64,000 nt of DNA, taken from the NCBI GenBank assembly GCA_021390615.1, contig JAJEJU010000021.1:62001-126000 (forward strand). The letters are read 5' to 3'. The notes below the pieces were generated by a model. The model saw only the letters and a list, made by a program, of their open reading frames with translations. It made no database searches and was not told the origin of the DNA. The DNA comes from Rhodanobacteraceae bacterium ZG21-1 (GTDB lineage: Bacteria > Pseudomonadota > Gammaproteobacteria > Xanthomonadales > Rhodanobacteraceae). Shown piece after piece: positions 52,989 through 63,055 of this stretch; position 1 is the first letter of the stretch, and each line of letters begins with the position of its first letter. The position numbers and the translations under genes are program-made.

Positions 52989-55514
52989 CTAGAACTTCAC
53001 CCGTGCTTCCACGCCATACATGCGCGGCGGCGTGATGTAGGCGTACGGCGTGCCGAGCACCGACTGCGACACCGTGCCCAGGCCGGTCACGTAGCGCTGG
53101 TTGAACAGGTTGTTGACGAAGGCGCCCAGGCCCCAGCGGCCGCCGCTGGCGGTCCAGTCCAGCCGCAGGTCGGTGCGGTGCTGCGCGCTGTTGAGGTCGA
53201 AGTTGGTCGGCAGCGAGCACTTGCCCTGGTACACCGAGGCGGCATTGCAGCGCATGGGGCCGCGGAAGCCGACGTTGGCGGTGAAGCTGAGGTCGCCGTG
53301 GGCGACGTCGTGCCAGGTGTAGCTGCCGTTCACCGCATAGGACAGCTTGGGTTCGTCCACCGGCTGGCCGGATACGTTGAGGTAGACCGGGTTGCCGCTG
53401 GCGTCCAGGCCGGCCGGCACGCTGGCGTGGGTGTACTTCGAATTGATGTAGCTGGCGTTGAAGCCGAAGCGCAGGTCGCTCAGCGGCACCCACTGCACTT
53501 CCAGCTCCAGGCCCTTGGCCGCCTGGTTGGTGTTGCTGACCTGGTATTGCGGCACGTTGAGCCCGGCGGTGGAAGGCACCACGGTGAGTGTCTGGCGATT
53601 GTCGTAGCGGTAGTAGTAGGCCGAGGCGTTGAGCAGCACATGCTGGTCGGGGAAGGTGCTCTTGATGCCGGTCTCGAAGTTCCACACTTTTTCCGGCGCG
53701 AACTGCGAGTCGGGCTCGGTGCCGTTGTAGCCGCCGGCCTTGTAGCCCTTGGCCAGCGAAGCGTAGCCCATGATGTCCGGGGTGAATTTGTAGTCGAGCA
53801 CCAGGCGCGGGCTGGCGTCGTTCCAGGTATTGCGCTTCTGCACCAGCTGATTCACCGCGGTGGTGAAGATCTGGTTCTGGGTGAGGATGGAGATCAGCTG
53901 CGCCGCGCTGACCTTGCCGCCGGTGAGGATGGGCACCAGGTTGAGCAGGCCGGCCGCCTGCATCTGCGCCAGGGTCGCGTCCAGCTGCGGCGCCGAGCGC
54001 GGCGGCGTGAACCAGGTGAAATCCTTTTCGTCGCGGGTAAGGCGCAGGCCGGTGGTGAGGTCGAGGCGGTCGCTGAGGTGCCAGATCACGTCGCCGTAGC
54101 CGGCCATCGACTTGAAGTTGCCGCTGTTGTTCACCGTCTCGGTCCACGGGTCGCCGAGCAGGTGGTAGGGCAGGCCGAAGGCTTTCAGCACCGAGTCGAA
54201 GTAGCCGAAGATGGTGCCGGTGGGGGTGTACTGCAGGCCGGCGCCGGTGTTCAGCGCCAGCGTGTCGTAGGTGTCGGTGTTGACTCGCGCCAGGCTGGTC
54301 TCGCGCGCGTGCTCCTGGTAGTAGCTGACCCCGGCGACCCAGTCGAGCAGGTCGTTCGCGCCGCTGAACTTGAACTCCTGGTACCAGGTGTGGCCGCTGC
54401 CGATGACGCCGGTGTTGAGGTAGTCGGTGACGTGGTCGAGGCCGGTGCCGTTCTCGATGTGCGACATGCTGTAGCTGGACCAGTTGGTGGTCGAGGTCAG
54501 CGTGCCCCAGCTGAAGTTGTGGTCGACGGTGAGTGTGCCGGCATTGTAGTTGCGCTCTTCGCGGCCGTCGGTGGCGCTGTTGAAGAACGGCGCGTTGAGC
54601 GGGTTGTAGAAGCTGGCGGGATTGGCCGGGAAGGGCGCGCGCTGGTTGAGGTCGGTGGCCGACAGCGGCACCAGGCCCACGTCGATGCGCGAGGGTTCCT
54701 TCAGGCGGTCGTGATCCCACGACAGCAGCACCTGGGTGTCGGGCGTGACGTTCCAGCGGTACACCGCACGCGCGCCCCACTCGTCGTCCTTGCCGTAATG
54801 CTGGCCGGTGGCGGCGTCCTTCAGCCAGCCGTCGCTCTGGTTGTCCAGCACGCTCACGCGCAGCGCCATATCTTTGTTGATCGGCAGGTTGAGCAGTGCG
54901 TCGCCGTAGCGCTTGCCGTAGTTGCCGTAGCGGATGCGCGCGTCGCCTTCGAACTTGTCGGTGGGCTGGTTGGTGACGATGGAGATCGCGCCCGCGGCGG
55001 TGTTGCGGCCGAACAAGGTGCCCTGCGGGCCCTTCAGCACTTCGATGCGCGCCACGTCGTTGAGCGCCATCAGCGAACCGCCGGAGCGGGTCTGGTAGAC
55101 GCCGTTGATGTACACGCCCACCGCCGAGTCGGTGCCGATGCCGAAGTCGTCGGTCTCGATGCCGCGGATGCGGTAGGTCGGCTGGGTCGGGTCGGTGGGA
55201 TCGACCACCAGGCCGGGCACGAACAGGCCGAGCCGGCTGATGTCGGTGGCCGCCACGGTGTCGATCTGCTTGGCGGTGACGATGGCCATGGCGATCGGCA
55301 CCTGCTGCATTTCCTGGCTGCGGCTCTGCGCGGTGACGGTGATCTTGCCCAGCTCAGTGGCGTCGCTAGGCGCCGGCGGCGCGGTCGAGGCTGCGGGTGC
55401 CGGTGCGGCAGTGCCGCCGGCCTGCTGCGCGTGTGCGTCGGGCGCGTGGCCCAGGGCGCCGGCGCAAAGGACGCAGGCGATGCCGGCAGCGAGCCGGTTG
55501 GCGCGGATGAGCAT
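52989..55514 (-). CDS. TonB-dependent outer membrane receptor
   Basis: An 841-residue receptor. Signal peptide MLIRANRLAAGIACVLCAGA onward ends near DAHAQQ (residue 31). ITVTAQSRSQEMQQVPIAMAIV lies before the plug, and VARIEVLKGPQGTLFGRNTAAGAISI and YRIRGIETDDFGIG are the usual plug motifs. The barrel ends YGVEARVKF. GGGGA lies 8 nt before the ATG at 55514, preferred over upstream frames. It converges with the AGMO-like gene. The ligand is not predictable, but the broad QMQQVPI type is common in uptake of siderophores and hydrophobic compounds. Confidence 0.9.
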   Translation of the reverse strand: MLIRANRLAAGIACVLCAGALGHAPDAHAQQAGGTAAPAPAASTAPPAPSDATELGKITVTAQSRSQEMQQVPIAMAIVTAKQIDTVAATDISRLGLFVPGLVVDPTDPTQPTYRIRGIETDDFGIGTDSAVGVYINGVYQTRSGGSLMALNDVARIEVLKGPQGTLFGRNTAAGAISIVTNQPTDKFEGDARIRYGNYGKRYGDALLNLPINKDMALRVSVLDNQSDGWLKDAATGQHYGKDDEWGARAVYRWNVTPDTQVLLSWDHDRLKEPSRIDVGLVPLSATDLNQRAPFPANPASFYNPLNAPFFNSATDGREERNYNAGTLTVDHNFSWGTLTSTTNWSSYSMSHIENGTGLDHVTDYLNTGVIGSGHTWYQEFKFSGANDLLDWVAGVSYYQEHARETSLARVNTDTYDTLALNTGAGLQYTPTGTIFGYFDSVLKAFGLPYHLLGDPWTETVNNSGNFKSMAGYGDVIWHLSDRLDLTTGLRLTRDEKDFTWFTPPRSAPQLDATLAQMQAAGLLNLVPILTGGKVSAAQLISILTQNQIFTTAVNQLVQKRNTWNDASPRLVLDYKFTPDIMGYASLAKGYKAGGYNGTEPDSQFAPEKVWNFETGIKSTFPDQHVLLNASAYYYRYDNRQTLTVVPSTAGLNVPQYQVSNTNQAAKGLELEVQWVPLSDLRFGFNASYINSKYTHASVPAGLDASGNPVYLNVSGQPVDEPKLSYAVNGSYTWHDVAHGDLSFTANVGFRGPMRCNAASVYQGKCSLPTNFDLNSAQHRTDLRLDWTASGGRWGLGAFVNNLFNQRYVTGLGTVSQSVLGTPYAYITPPRMYGVEARVKF

Positions 55515-55722
55515 GGATCGATCCCCAATCGAAGCGGCGTACACGAGCGCATCCATCGCTGCCGCGGCCGCCCCCTGAAACTGCCCCGGGCAGCGACGAT
55601 GCGCCCGCGCATGTTCGCCTGCGGCGCGCGCCGATGTACAGGTGCGGCGCAGCATGACCAAGGAGGGACGTGGCCGCGGCCGGCATTCGCTATCATCGCC
55701 GTTCGCTTACGGGGATCGTCAC

Positions 55723-57303
55723 ATGAGCTTTCTGGGCAAGCTGCTGCGCCACAAGTCGGTCGAACAACTGCAGGCCGAGGTCGGCGCGCGCGGCGATTTC
55801 CGTCGCGTGCTCGGGCTGTGGCAGCTCACCGCGATCGGCATCGGCGGCATCATCGGCGTCGGCATCTTCGTGCTGGCCGGCCAGCAGGCGGCGGTGAACG
55901 CCGGGCCTGCGGTGGCGCTGAGCTTCATCATCGCCGGCCTGGGCAGCGCCTGCGCCGCGCTGTGCTACGCGGAGTTCGCCGGCCTGATCCCGGTCACCGG
56001 CAGCGCCTACACCTACGGCTACGCGGTGCTGGGCGAGCTGGTCGCCTGGATCATCGGCTGGGATCTGCTGCTCGAGTACGCGCTGGTGGTCGCGGTGGTG
56101 GCGATCGGCTGGTCCGGCTACGTGCAGGTGCTGCTGGCCTCGGCCGGCGTGCACCTGCCCGAGTGGGCGCAGCAGAGCATGAGCGCGGCGACCATGAAGT
56201 ACTACGCGCAGCAGTGGTTCGGCACGCACGGCGCGCATGCACTGCCGCCGCCGTCCGACGGCCACCGCTTCAACGTGATCGCGGCCGGGGTGTCGCTGGC
56301 GGTGGCGGCGCTGCTGACCCTGCGCACCGAATGGGGCGCGCGCTTCAACACGGCGATCGTGACGATCAAGGTGATCGGCGTGCTGCTGGTGGTCGGCGTG
56401 GGCGCGTTCTACATCGACACGGCGAACTGGCACCCGTTCATTCCCGCGCCCAAGGTCGATGCACAGGGCATCAGCCATTTCGGCTGGGCCGGCGTGCTCA
56501 CCGGCGCCAGCGTGGTGTTCTTCGCAGTGTTCGGCTACGACACCCTGACCACCGCCGCCGAGGAGGCGCGCCATCCGCAGCGCGACCTGCCGCGCGCGGT
56601 GTTGCTGTCGCTGGGCGTGGCGATGGTGCTGTACATCGCGGTATCGCTGGTGCTCACCGGCATCACGCCTTACGCGCACCTCAGCGGCGATGCCTCGGTG
56701 TCGCAGGCGTTCGAGTCGATCGGCCTGCACTGGCTCAGCATCGTGATTGCGGTGGCCGCGGTGATCGGCGTCACCAGCGTGCTGTTCGCCTTCATGCTGG
56801 GCGCCGCGCGCATCTGGTTCGCGCTGGCCCGCGACGGCCTGCTGCCGGCTTGGTTCGCGCGGGTGAGCCCGCGCTTCGGCACACCGGCGCGGCCCACGGT
56901 GATCCTGGGCGTGTTCACCGCGGTGGTGGCTGGCCTGCTGCCGATCGGCGAGGTGGCCGAACTGGTCAACATCGGCACGCTCAGCGCCTTCATCCTGATC
57001 TGTGCGGCGGTGCTGGTGCTGCGCCTGCGCAAGCCGGACATCCCGCGCAGCTTCAAGACGCCGGCGGTCGCCCTGGTCGCGCCGCTGGGCATCCTGTTCT
57101 CGCTGCTGCTGATCTTCGGCTTCCCCTTCATCGACGCCCACGGCTGGACCCGCATCGGCGGCCTGCCGAACGTCACCTTCGTGCGCTTCCTGGTGTGGAT
57201 GGGTCTGGGCTGCCTGATCTATCTGGGCTACGGCATCCGCCACAGCAAGCTGCAGCAGGCGTCGGAAGCCAGCGCGGCGGCGCGGACGACAGCCGGGCAC
57301 TGA
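55723..57303 (+). CDS. APC-family amino acid permease
   Basis: A 526-residue inner-membrane transporter with twelve or more hydrophobic segments. ALGIGGIIGVGIFVLAGQQAAV-type helix 1 (AIGIGGIIGVGIFV, about residues 38-51), the unwound Gly-rich turn, and FFAVFGYDTLTTAAEEARHPQRDLPRA in helix 6 identify the cationic amino acid transporter branch (YfnA/CAT-like). GGGGAT lies before the ATG. Substrate specificity cannot be read from the sequence. Confidence 0.9.
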   Translation: MSFLGKLLRHKSVEQLQAEVGARGDFRRVLGLWQLTAIGIGGIIGVGIFVLAGQQAAVNAGPAVALSFIIAGLGSACAALCYAEFAGLIPVTGSAYTYGYAVLGELVAWIIGWDLLLEYALVVAVVAIGWSGYVQVLLASAGVHLPEWAQQSMSAATMKYYAQQWFGTHGAHALPPPSDGHRFNVIAAGVSLAVAALLTLRTEWGARFNTAIVTIKVIGVLLVVGVGAFYIDTANWHPFIPAPKVDAQGISHFGWAGVLTGASVVFFAVFGYDTLTTAAEEARHPQRDLPRAVLLSLGVAMVLYIAVSLVLTGITPYAHLSGDASVSQAFESIGLHWLSIVIAVAAVIGVTSVLFAFMLGAARIWFALARDGLLPAWFARVSPRFGTPARPTVILGVFTAVVAGLLPIGEVAELVNIGTLSAFILICAAVLVLRLRKPDIPRSFKTPAVALVAPLGILFSLLLIFGFPFIDAHGWTRIGGLPNVTFVRFLVWMGLGCLIYLGYGIRHSKLQQASEASAAARTTAGH

Positions 57304-57362
57304 GTCGTGGCGTAGCATGCTCGGCGCTGCGTAGCGGGCCTGTCGCGATCCTGAAACGCAGA

Positions 57363-57382
57363 CGGCCGCCCGAGGGCGGCCG
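57363..57382. terminator. Terminator hairpin between convergent genes
   Basis: CGGCCGCC and GGCGGCCG form a perfect 8-bp stem with the loop CGAG, between the permease and the outer-membrane protein genes. Only short T-rich stretches follow in either direction. Confidence 0.6.
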
Positions 57383-57411
57383 CCGTGTTTGCGCAGGTGC
57401 GCGAGGCTGGA

Positions 57412-58053
57412 TCAGAAGCGGTATTCGACCGAGCCGGAGAACGCGGCGACGTTGTTCTTCAGCTCGCCGTTGGTCGAGTTGTCGCCGTACTGCAGGTGGT
57501 AGTTGTCGTAGTTCACGCCGATGCTGACGTTGCGGGTGACGTCGTAGCCCACGCCCAGGCCGGCGTACCAGCCGTTGTTCCAGGTGCGGTCGGTGAACAC
57601 GGTCTGGCCGTCGACGCTGCCGTCGATCTTGGTGCGCGAACGCATGTAGCCGGCATGGCCGGTGACGAACCAGTTGCCGTAGAAGTCGTACTTGCCGTTG
57701 ACGCCGACGGTGGCGGCGCGCGACTTGGTCGACACCTGGCCGTTGCTGCCGCTATTGATCGGGCTGCCGATATAGCTGAAATCGGTCTTCGGGCGGCCCA
57801 GGTAGACGTAGCCGATTTCCGGACCGACGTAGCCGTTCCAGCGCCAGCCGAAGCGCACGTTCTGGAACACGCTGTGGTTATGGGTGAAGTCGTTGCGGGA
57901 CTGGGTCTGGCCCAGGTTGCCGTCGACGAAGAAGTTGTCCAGCTGGTTGGTCTGCGGCTGGTTGGCGTCGCTGTCCTGGGCGTGGGCCGACTGGGTCAGC
58001 AGCGGGGAGGCGACGGCGGCGGCCAGGGCGGCCGAGAGGATGAACTTGTTCAT
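57412..58053 (-). CDS. OmpW/Opacity-like outer membrane beta-barrel protein
   Basis: A 213-residue exported protein with a signal peptide (MNKFILSAALAAAVASPLLT through AHA, residue 24). Alternating aromatic and polar residues in the rest (FGWRWNGYVGPEIGYVYLG, WYAGLGVGYDV, GVNYDNYHLQY) and the final VEYRF indicate an eight-stranded barrel. GGAG lies before the ATG. Upstream AT-rich sequence probably holds its promoter. Function unknown. Confidence 0.85.
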   Translation of the reverse strand: MNKFILSAALAAAVASPLLTQSAHAQDSDANQPQTNQLDNFFVDGNLGQTQSRNDFTHNHSVFQNVRFGWRWNGYVGPEIGYVYLGRPKTDFSYIGSPINSGSNGQVSTKSRAATVGVNGKYDFYGNWFVTGHAGYMRSRTKIDGSVDGQTVFTDRTWNNGWYAGLGVGYDVTRNVSIGVNYDNYHLQYGDNSTNGELKNNVAAFSGSVEYRF

Positions 58054-58309
58054 GGTAACTCCATGTTTTTTTGTAGTGCACTGCGGTCGGGGGAGGTCCG
58101 CAGCGGGCCGCGCGGGGATACGCGACGGGGGCACCATGTGACAGCAGGCTTACATGAAACTTTCAATTAACGTTCGATAGGGGCTGCCGTTCAGCCCCGG
58201 AGCATGACCTATGGCAGGGGGAGTGGGCGCCGGGGGTGGCTAGCATCGGGAGTCTTAGATGTCGCGGCAGCTTATCCGCGGCGGCGTCTTCCCGAGCCCG
58301 GAGAATGCG

Positions 58310-60229
58310 TTGAAAGCCACCCCACTCGCCGCGGCGCTGCTGTGCGCCGGCCTTGCCGTTGTCGTGCTGCCTGCCCAAGCTGAGCAAACCGCGCCGCAGG
58401 ATGTGCCGCCGCCGCAGAACGTGCCGTACGCCGCGGGAACGCTGAAGATCGAGGTCGACGCCACTGACATCGGCCATCGCGTGTTCCGCGTGCACGAGCA
58501 GATTCCCGCCACGGCCGGTCCGCTGACCCTGCTGTATCCGCAGTGGCTGCCCGGCAACCATGCGCCGAACGGTCCGATCGACAAGCTGGCCGGCCTGGTG
58601 GTGAAGGCCGACGGCAAGCGGCTGCCGTGGACGCGCGATTCGCAAAATGTATTCGCCTTCCACGTCGAGGTGCCGCAGGGCGCCAGCAGCGTCGAGGCGG
58701 ACTTCCAGTACCTCTCGCCGCAGGACACGCGCGAGGGCCGCGTGGTGATGACGCCGGAGATGCTCAACCTGCAGTGGAACACGGTGTCGCTGTACCCGGC
58801 CGGCTATTACGCGCGGCAGATCCAGGTCGAGCCCAGCGTGAAGCTGCCCGACGGTTGGCATTTCGGCACCGCGCTGGAGACGGCCTCGCAGGAAGGCGGC
58901 AGCGTGCGCTTCAAGGCTATCAACTACGACGACCTGGTCGATTCGCCGATCTATGCCGGCAAGTACTTCAAGCGGGTGGACCTGGATCCGGGCGCGGCGG
59001 CGCCGGTGCACATGGACATCGTGGCCGACGATCCGAAGTATCTCGAGATCAAGCCGGAGCAATTGAAGGCGCACCAGAACCTGGTGCAGCAGATGTACAA
59101 GCTGTACGGCGCGCACCACTTCGACCACTACGACTTCCTGGTTTCGCTCAGCGACAAGATGAGCGGCAACGGCCTGGAGCACCATCGCTCCAGCGAAGAC
59201 GGCACCAGCACCGGCTATTTCACCGAGTGGAACAAGAACACTTACATGCGCGACCTGCTCGCGCACGAGTTCAACCACTCCTGGGACGGCAAGTACCGCC
59301 GCGGCGCCGACCTGGCGACGCCGCAGTACAACGTGCCGATGGGCAACAGCCTGCTGTGGGTGTACGAGGGCCAGACCCAGTTCTGGGGCGAGGTGATGGC
59401 GTCGCGTTCGGGCCTGTGGAACACCGAGCAGACCCAGGACATGCTGGCCTACGTCGCCGCCACCTATGACAAGGGCCGCCCGGGCCTGGCCAGCTGGCGC
59501 AACGTGCAGGACACCACCAACGATCCGGTGATCGCCCAGCGCCGTCCGCTGCCGTATCGCAATTACCAGTCCAGCGAAGACTATTACTCGGCCGGCGAGA
59601 TGATCTGGCTCGACGTCGACGGCAAGCTGCGCGAGCTGAGCGGAAACAAGCGCAGCATCGACGATTTCGCCAAGGCCTTCTTCGGCGTGAATCCTGGCGC
59701 CTGGGATGTCGACACCTATACCTTCGAGGATGTGGTGAAGACCTTGAACGGGCTGCAGCCCTACGACTGGGCGAGCTACCTGCGCGAGCGCCTCGATGGC
59801 CATGGCCCGCTGATCGGCGGGCTGGCTTCGCACGGCTGGAAGCTGGTCTACAACGACAAGCCCTCGGGCGCGGTCAAGGGCATGGAAGAGCGTCGCCACA
59901 ACATCGACCTGAGCTATTCGCTGGGTCTGACGGTGGGCAATGACGGTGATATCGCCGACGTGCTGTGGGACGGCCCGGCGTTCGGGGCGGGCCTGTCGCC
60001 AGGCATGAAGATCGTCGCGGTGGACGGCCATGAATTCGACGGCGATGCGTTGAAGGACGCGGTGAGCGCGGTTGCGAAGGACAAGAGCCGCCCGCTCGAA
60101 CTGCTGGTGAAGAACTTCGACGAGTACTCGACCCTGCGCATCGACTACCACGATGGCTTGAAGTATCCGCACCTGGAGCGCGTCGCCGGCGCGCCCGATC
60201 GACTGAGCGAGCTGTTGAAGGCGCACTGA
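58310..60229 (+). CDS. M61 family peptidase (glycyl aminopeptidase-like)
   Basis: A 639-residue exported zinc protease. The TTG at 58310, with GGAG 6 nt before it, gives a compact signal peptide LKATPLAAALLCAGLAVVVL ending near PAQA. An ATG at 58259 with GGGAG would add 17 residues. HEFNH (residues 319-323) is the HExxH zinc site, and WVYEGQTQFWGE supplies the third ligand Glu. A PDZ domain is at the C-terminus (GLTVGNDGDIADVLWDGPAFGAGLSPGMKIVAVDG). Probably degrades peptides in the periplasm. Confidence 0.88.
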   Translation: MKATPLAAALLCAGLAVVVLPAQAEQTAPQDVPPPQNVPYAAGTLKIEVDATDIGHRVFRVHEQIPATAGPLTLLYPQWLPGNHAPNGPIDKLAGLVVKADGKRLPWTRDSQNVFAFHVEVPQGASSVEADFQYLSPQDTREGRVVMTPEMLNLQWNTVSLYPAGYYARQIQVEPSVKLPDGWHFGTALETASQEGGSVRFKAINYDDLVDSPIYAGKYFKRVDLDPGAAAPVHMDIVADDPKYLEIKPEQLKAHQNLVQQMYKLYGAHHFDHYDFLVSLSDKMSGNGLEHHRSSEDGTSTGYFTEWNKNTYMRDLLAHEFNHSWDGKYRRGADLATPQYNVPMGNSLLWVYEGQTQFWGEVMASRSGLWNTEQTQDMLAYVAATYDKGRPGLASWRNVQDTTNDPVIAQRRPLPYRNYQSSEDYYSAGEMIWLDVDGKLRELSGNKRSIDDFAKAFFGVNPGAWDVDTYTFEDVVKTLNGLQPYDWASYLRERLDGHGPLIGGLASHGWKLVYNDKPSGAVKGMEERRHNIDLSYSLGLTVGNDGDIADVLWDGPAFGAGLSPGMKIVAVDGHEFDGDALKDAVSAVAKDKSRPLELLVKNFDEYSTLRIDYHDGLKYPHLERVAGAPDRLSELLKAH

Positions 60230-60310
60230 TTGCCGCCGTATCGGCCTCCTTCGCCCGCAAGAAGAGGGAGGTTGCCGCCGCGGCGTGTCTTCGGCGCTGT
60301 GTCGCCTGGT

Positions 60311-60339
60311 CTGTCAGAGCGGCGCAACTTCGCTATAAT
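60311..60339 (+). promoter_or_regulatory. Promoter of tRNA-Arg
   Basis: A perfect TATAAT (60334-60339) lies 17 nt after CTGTCA (60311-60316), about 55 nt before the tRNA. Confidence 0.75.
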
Positions 60340-60393
60340 GCGCCTTCGCCGCGTCATGGTTCTTGCCATCGATGCGGCCGACAGCAACACACG

Positions 60394-60469
60394 CGCTCGT
60401 AGCTCAGCCGGATAGAGTAGCGGCTTCCGAAGCCGTTGGTCGGGGGTTCGAATCCCTCCGGGCGCGCCA
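60394..60469 (+). tRNA. tRNA-Arg (CCG)
   Basis: A 76-nt cloverleaf. The acceptor strands GCGCTCG and CGGGCGC pair with one G-T wobble, the anticodon loop is TTCCGAA with anticodon CCG, the T-loop is GTTCGAATC, and CCA is encoded. It reads CGG codons. Confidence 0.97.
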
Positions 60470-60776
60470 TCCCCTCAATCACCCTTATTTGCCCGCATCC
60501 CGCCGCACCTCTCCGCACTTTACTCAACCATGAAGATTATTTCCCCGCGTAGAAGCAGGGAAGATGGGGCATGTTTATCTGGTGCTAGTGCCGTCTCGGA
60601 GGCAGCTCCTACCATGAGCGCAGGTATCGAACAGAAATTCCAAGTCGACTCAGGCGATAGGTTCTCCGTGCGGTCATGGACCTTCTCGTGGTGAAGGCCC
60701 GGCGCCGACAACTCCGCCAGTCAAGCCCATGGGTTCACTCCAGTAGTGGCTCAGTTTTGGATGGAACTCAACACTA
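60470..60776. other. Low-GC junction after tRNA-Arg
   Basis: 307 bp without a gene. GC content drops here. A stretch near 60745-60775 resembles an insertion-sequence end to my eye, but no pair of inverted repeats or integrase was found. The tRNA 3' end is a common site of island integration. Confidence 0.35.
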
Positions 60777-61979
60777 CTAGCTCCTCTTAGCCCCAACGCA
60801 AGATGGAGGTGTTGAGATGCGCCCGAAGAATGCCAGCGATAAGCTGCCCAAAGCGATTAAGCCGCCAGCGACAGGTACTGTTGCATAGCTAAAACCAAAG
60901 CTGATGATGCTTCCCCCGATCATGGCGCCGAGCGCATTGCCGAGATTGAATGCACTCGCGTTGATCGAAGAGGCCAAACTCGGCGCCTCGAAAGCGGCCT
61001 GCATCACACGTGCTTGCAACGGCGGCACGATGGCGAAACTTGTAACCCCCCAAGCTAGCAAGCCGCCAACTGCGCCCAAACGACTGCCAAGAAGCATCGG
61101 GAGGGTCAACATGGTCAGTGCCAGCGCCGCCAGGATGGAACGGGTGGCGCTATCCAGCGACCAGTCCGCTAATCGACCTCCTAAGCCATTGCCTAGGGTG
61201 AAACCCAAGCCGACCACCATCAGCGCCAACGTGATAAATCCTGTCGAGGCCTGGGTTAGTTCTCCGAGTACCGGGGCAATGTAGGTGTACAAGGTGAACA
61301 TAGCCGCTGAACCCAGCGCTGACGTGGCAATGGCGATCAGAACATCGGGCTGGGTCAAAATCTGGATTTCGCGAATGATGGGGCGAGCCTTGCCAGGTGC
61401 GTCCGTCGGCAAAGCCCAGCCCAGGATGACAACGGCAACAACGCCCAGGGCCGCCATACCAGCAAAGGCCCAGCGCCATTGCATATGTTGTCCAATCTAG
61501 CTGGCGGCGGGGACACCTCCGATGTTGGCGATCGTGATGCCCATGAACATCGCGGCGATCGCGCTGGCGCGTCGTTGCTCGGAGACGACGCTCGCGGCGA
61601 CGACCGCTCCCAGGCCAATAAAGGCGCCGTGATTGAGACTGGTGATAAGTCGGGCAATGAGTAACATCGGATAGTTGGGCGCCAGCGCCGATAGAAGATT
61701 GCCGACGGTAAAAATACCCATGCACAGCATCAATGCACTGCGTTTACGCAGTCGCGTCAAGGCAAGCGTCATGACGGGGCCGCTGAGCATCACTCCGATC
61801 GCGTAGGCGCTGACGATCTGGCCGGCTTGCGGAATAGTGATCTTTAGGTCCCTGGCGATAAGAGGCAAGAAACCCATGGGTCCGAATTCGGTCGTCCCGA
61901 TCCCGAACGTGGCGATGGCGAGTGCCAACAACGGGTAATTGACTCCAGTGCCGCGCCCTCGGTATGTCGGTGGATTCAT
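60777..61979 (-). pseudogene. MFS efflux transporter gene interrupted by one amber codon
   Basis: The reading frame of 401 codons encodes an AraJ/YdhP-type 12-helix MFS transporter. ATFGIGTTEFGPMGFLP near residue 22 and helix 11-12 segments are typical. It is broken by a TAG at 61497-61499, at a site that follows GGVPAA and precedes IGQHMQWRWAF. In relatives Trp-Leu/Ile-Gly-Gln normally stands here, so a TGG to TAG change is the likely cause. Frame is kept on both sides. It is divergent from a LysR gene that may regulate it. Confidence 0.85.
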
Positions 61980-62091
61980 CGCAATCTGACCCTTGATCTG
62001 TACCTCCCTTCGCCGGGATGGCTCACGGCTTGCTCGACGAGCCTGACGCGAGTGGTCGATACTGACCAACGTTCCCCAATATGGACAAGAT

Positions 62092-63015
62092 ATGAAAAAC
62101 GAAAGTGTCGTTCCTGTGGGGGAGCGTTCGCCGATTGCCGATCTTAATCAACTGCGGATCTTTGCTGAGGTAGCACGAGTGGCGAGCATCACGGGTGCGG
62201 CGCGGCAGCTGGGGAAACCAAAATCGACCGTGAGTCGCGAGGTGACGCGATTGGAGCGCAGCCTCGGAACTCTCCTTTTGTCGCGCAATGGTCGACGTTT
62301 GGTATTGACCGAGGCCGGCAGATTATTGGCCGAACATGTTTCCCGAATACTTGTTGACATTGAAGAGGCCACTAACGCTGTCGCCATGACGACCTTGCAG
62401 GCGCGTGGTGTACTCACCGTGCAAGCGACCTATTGGCTTGGTCATGCGTTGCTGGTACCCCTGCTGCCTTCGTTTATCGAACGCTATCCCAAGGTCGATG
62501 TCACGCTGGAATTGAAGGACTTCGCCAATCTTTCCACTCATGATTGGGACGTGCAGATCACCGCGGGCACCCTGGCTGATTCTGATCATGCGGCAGTGCG
62601 CATGACCCAGATCGCGCTACGGCTTTATGCCAGCAAGAAGTACCTTTCACGCTACGGCGCTCCTAGAGACATTACCGAGCTCAGCCGTCATAGCGTGGTC
62701 GACAAACATTGGACTCGAGGAACCTCTCCCTGGGTCAACGATATAGGCGCGCAGCCCGTAACCATAAGGCCGCGGCTGGTCGTGAACGATATGATGGCCA
62801 TTGCCCAGGCTGTTCGCGCGGGGGCAGGGATTGGCTGGCTGCCCGGGTTCCTCGCCGAAGCATCCCATGGAGCTGATGGGGTAGTTAACGTGCTGCCCGC
62901 GTTGCAGCCCGCGCCTATGCCGGTTTATGCCATTTTCCAGCGCCGTCGCACCGTGAGCCCAAAGGTCCGGGCTTTTATCGACTTTCTTGGTGAGAGCTTC
63001 GGCTCACGCCGCTAA
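62092..63015 (+). CDS. LysR-family transcriptional regulator
   Basis: A 307-residue regulator. The winged HTH at residues 17-75 (LNQLRIFAEVARVASITGAA then KPKSTVSREVTRLERSLGTLL) and the C-terminal periplasmic-binding-like domain (VVDKHWTRGTSPW, DMMAIAQAVRAGAGIGWLP) are typical. It is divergent from the broken MFS gene, the usual layout for a LysR regulator and its target. Lower in GC than the rest of the window. Confidence 0.92.
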   Translation: MKNESVVPVGERSPIADLNQLRIFAEVARVASITGAARQLGKPKSTVSREVTRLERSLGTLLLSRNGRRLVLTEAGRLLAEHVSRILVDIEEATNAVAMTTLQARGVLTVQATYWLGHALLVPLLPSFIERYPKVDVTLELKDFANLSTHDWDVQITAGTLADSDHAAVRMTQIALRLYASKKYLSRYGAPRDITELSRHSVVDKHWTRGTSPWVNDIGAQPVTIRPRLVVNDMMAIAQAVRAGAGIGWLPGFLAEASHGADGVVNVLPALQPAPMPVYAIFQRRRTVSPKVRAFIDFLGESFGSRR

Positions 63016-63055
63016 CACGGATAGTTGAAGCATTTTCAGCGTATCCATGCAGCCA

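Noticed and set aside
53178-57527. A 1449-codon plus-strand frame opposite a TBDR gene and running through the permease
   Set aside because: It crosses a TBDR on the other strand and the permease in another frame and has Gly/Arg/Val-biased composition without domains.
60614-60694. A 26-residue frame starting MSAGIEQKF after the tRNA
   Set aside because: Too short, no SD and no similarity that I recognise, so there is no reason to call it a gene.
60745-60775. Stretch resembling an insertion-sequence end
   Set aside because: Only one side is seen, with no inverted partner or transposase, so no mobile element can be called.
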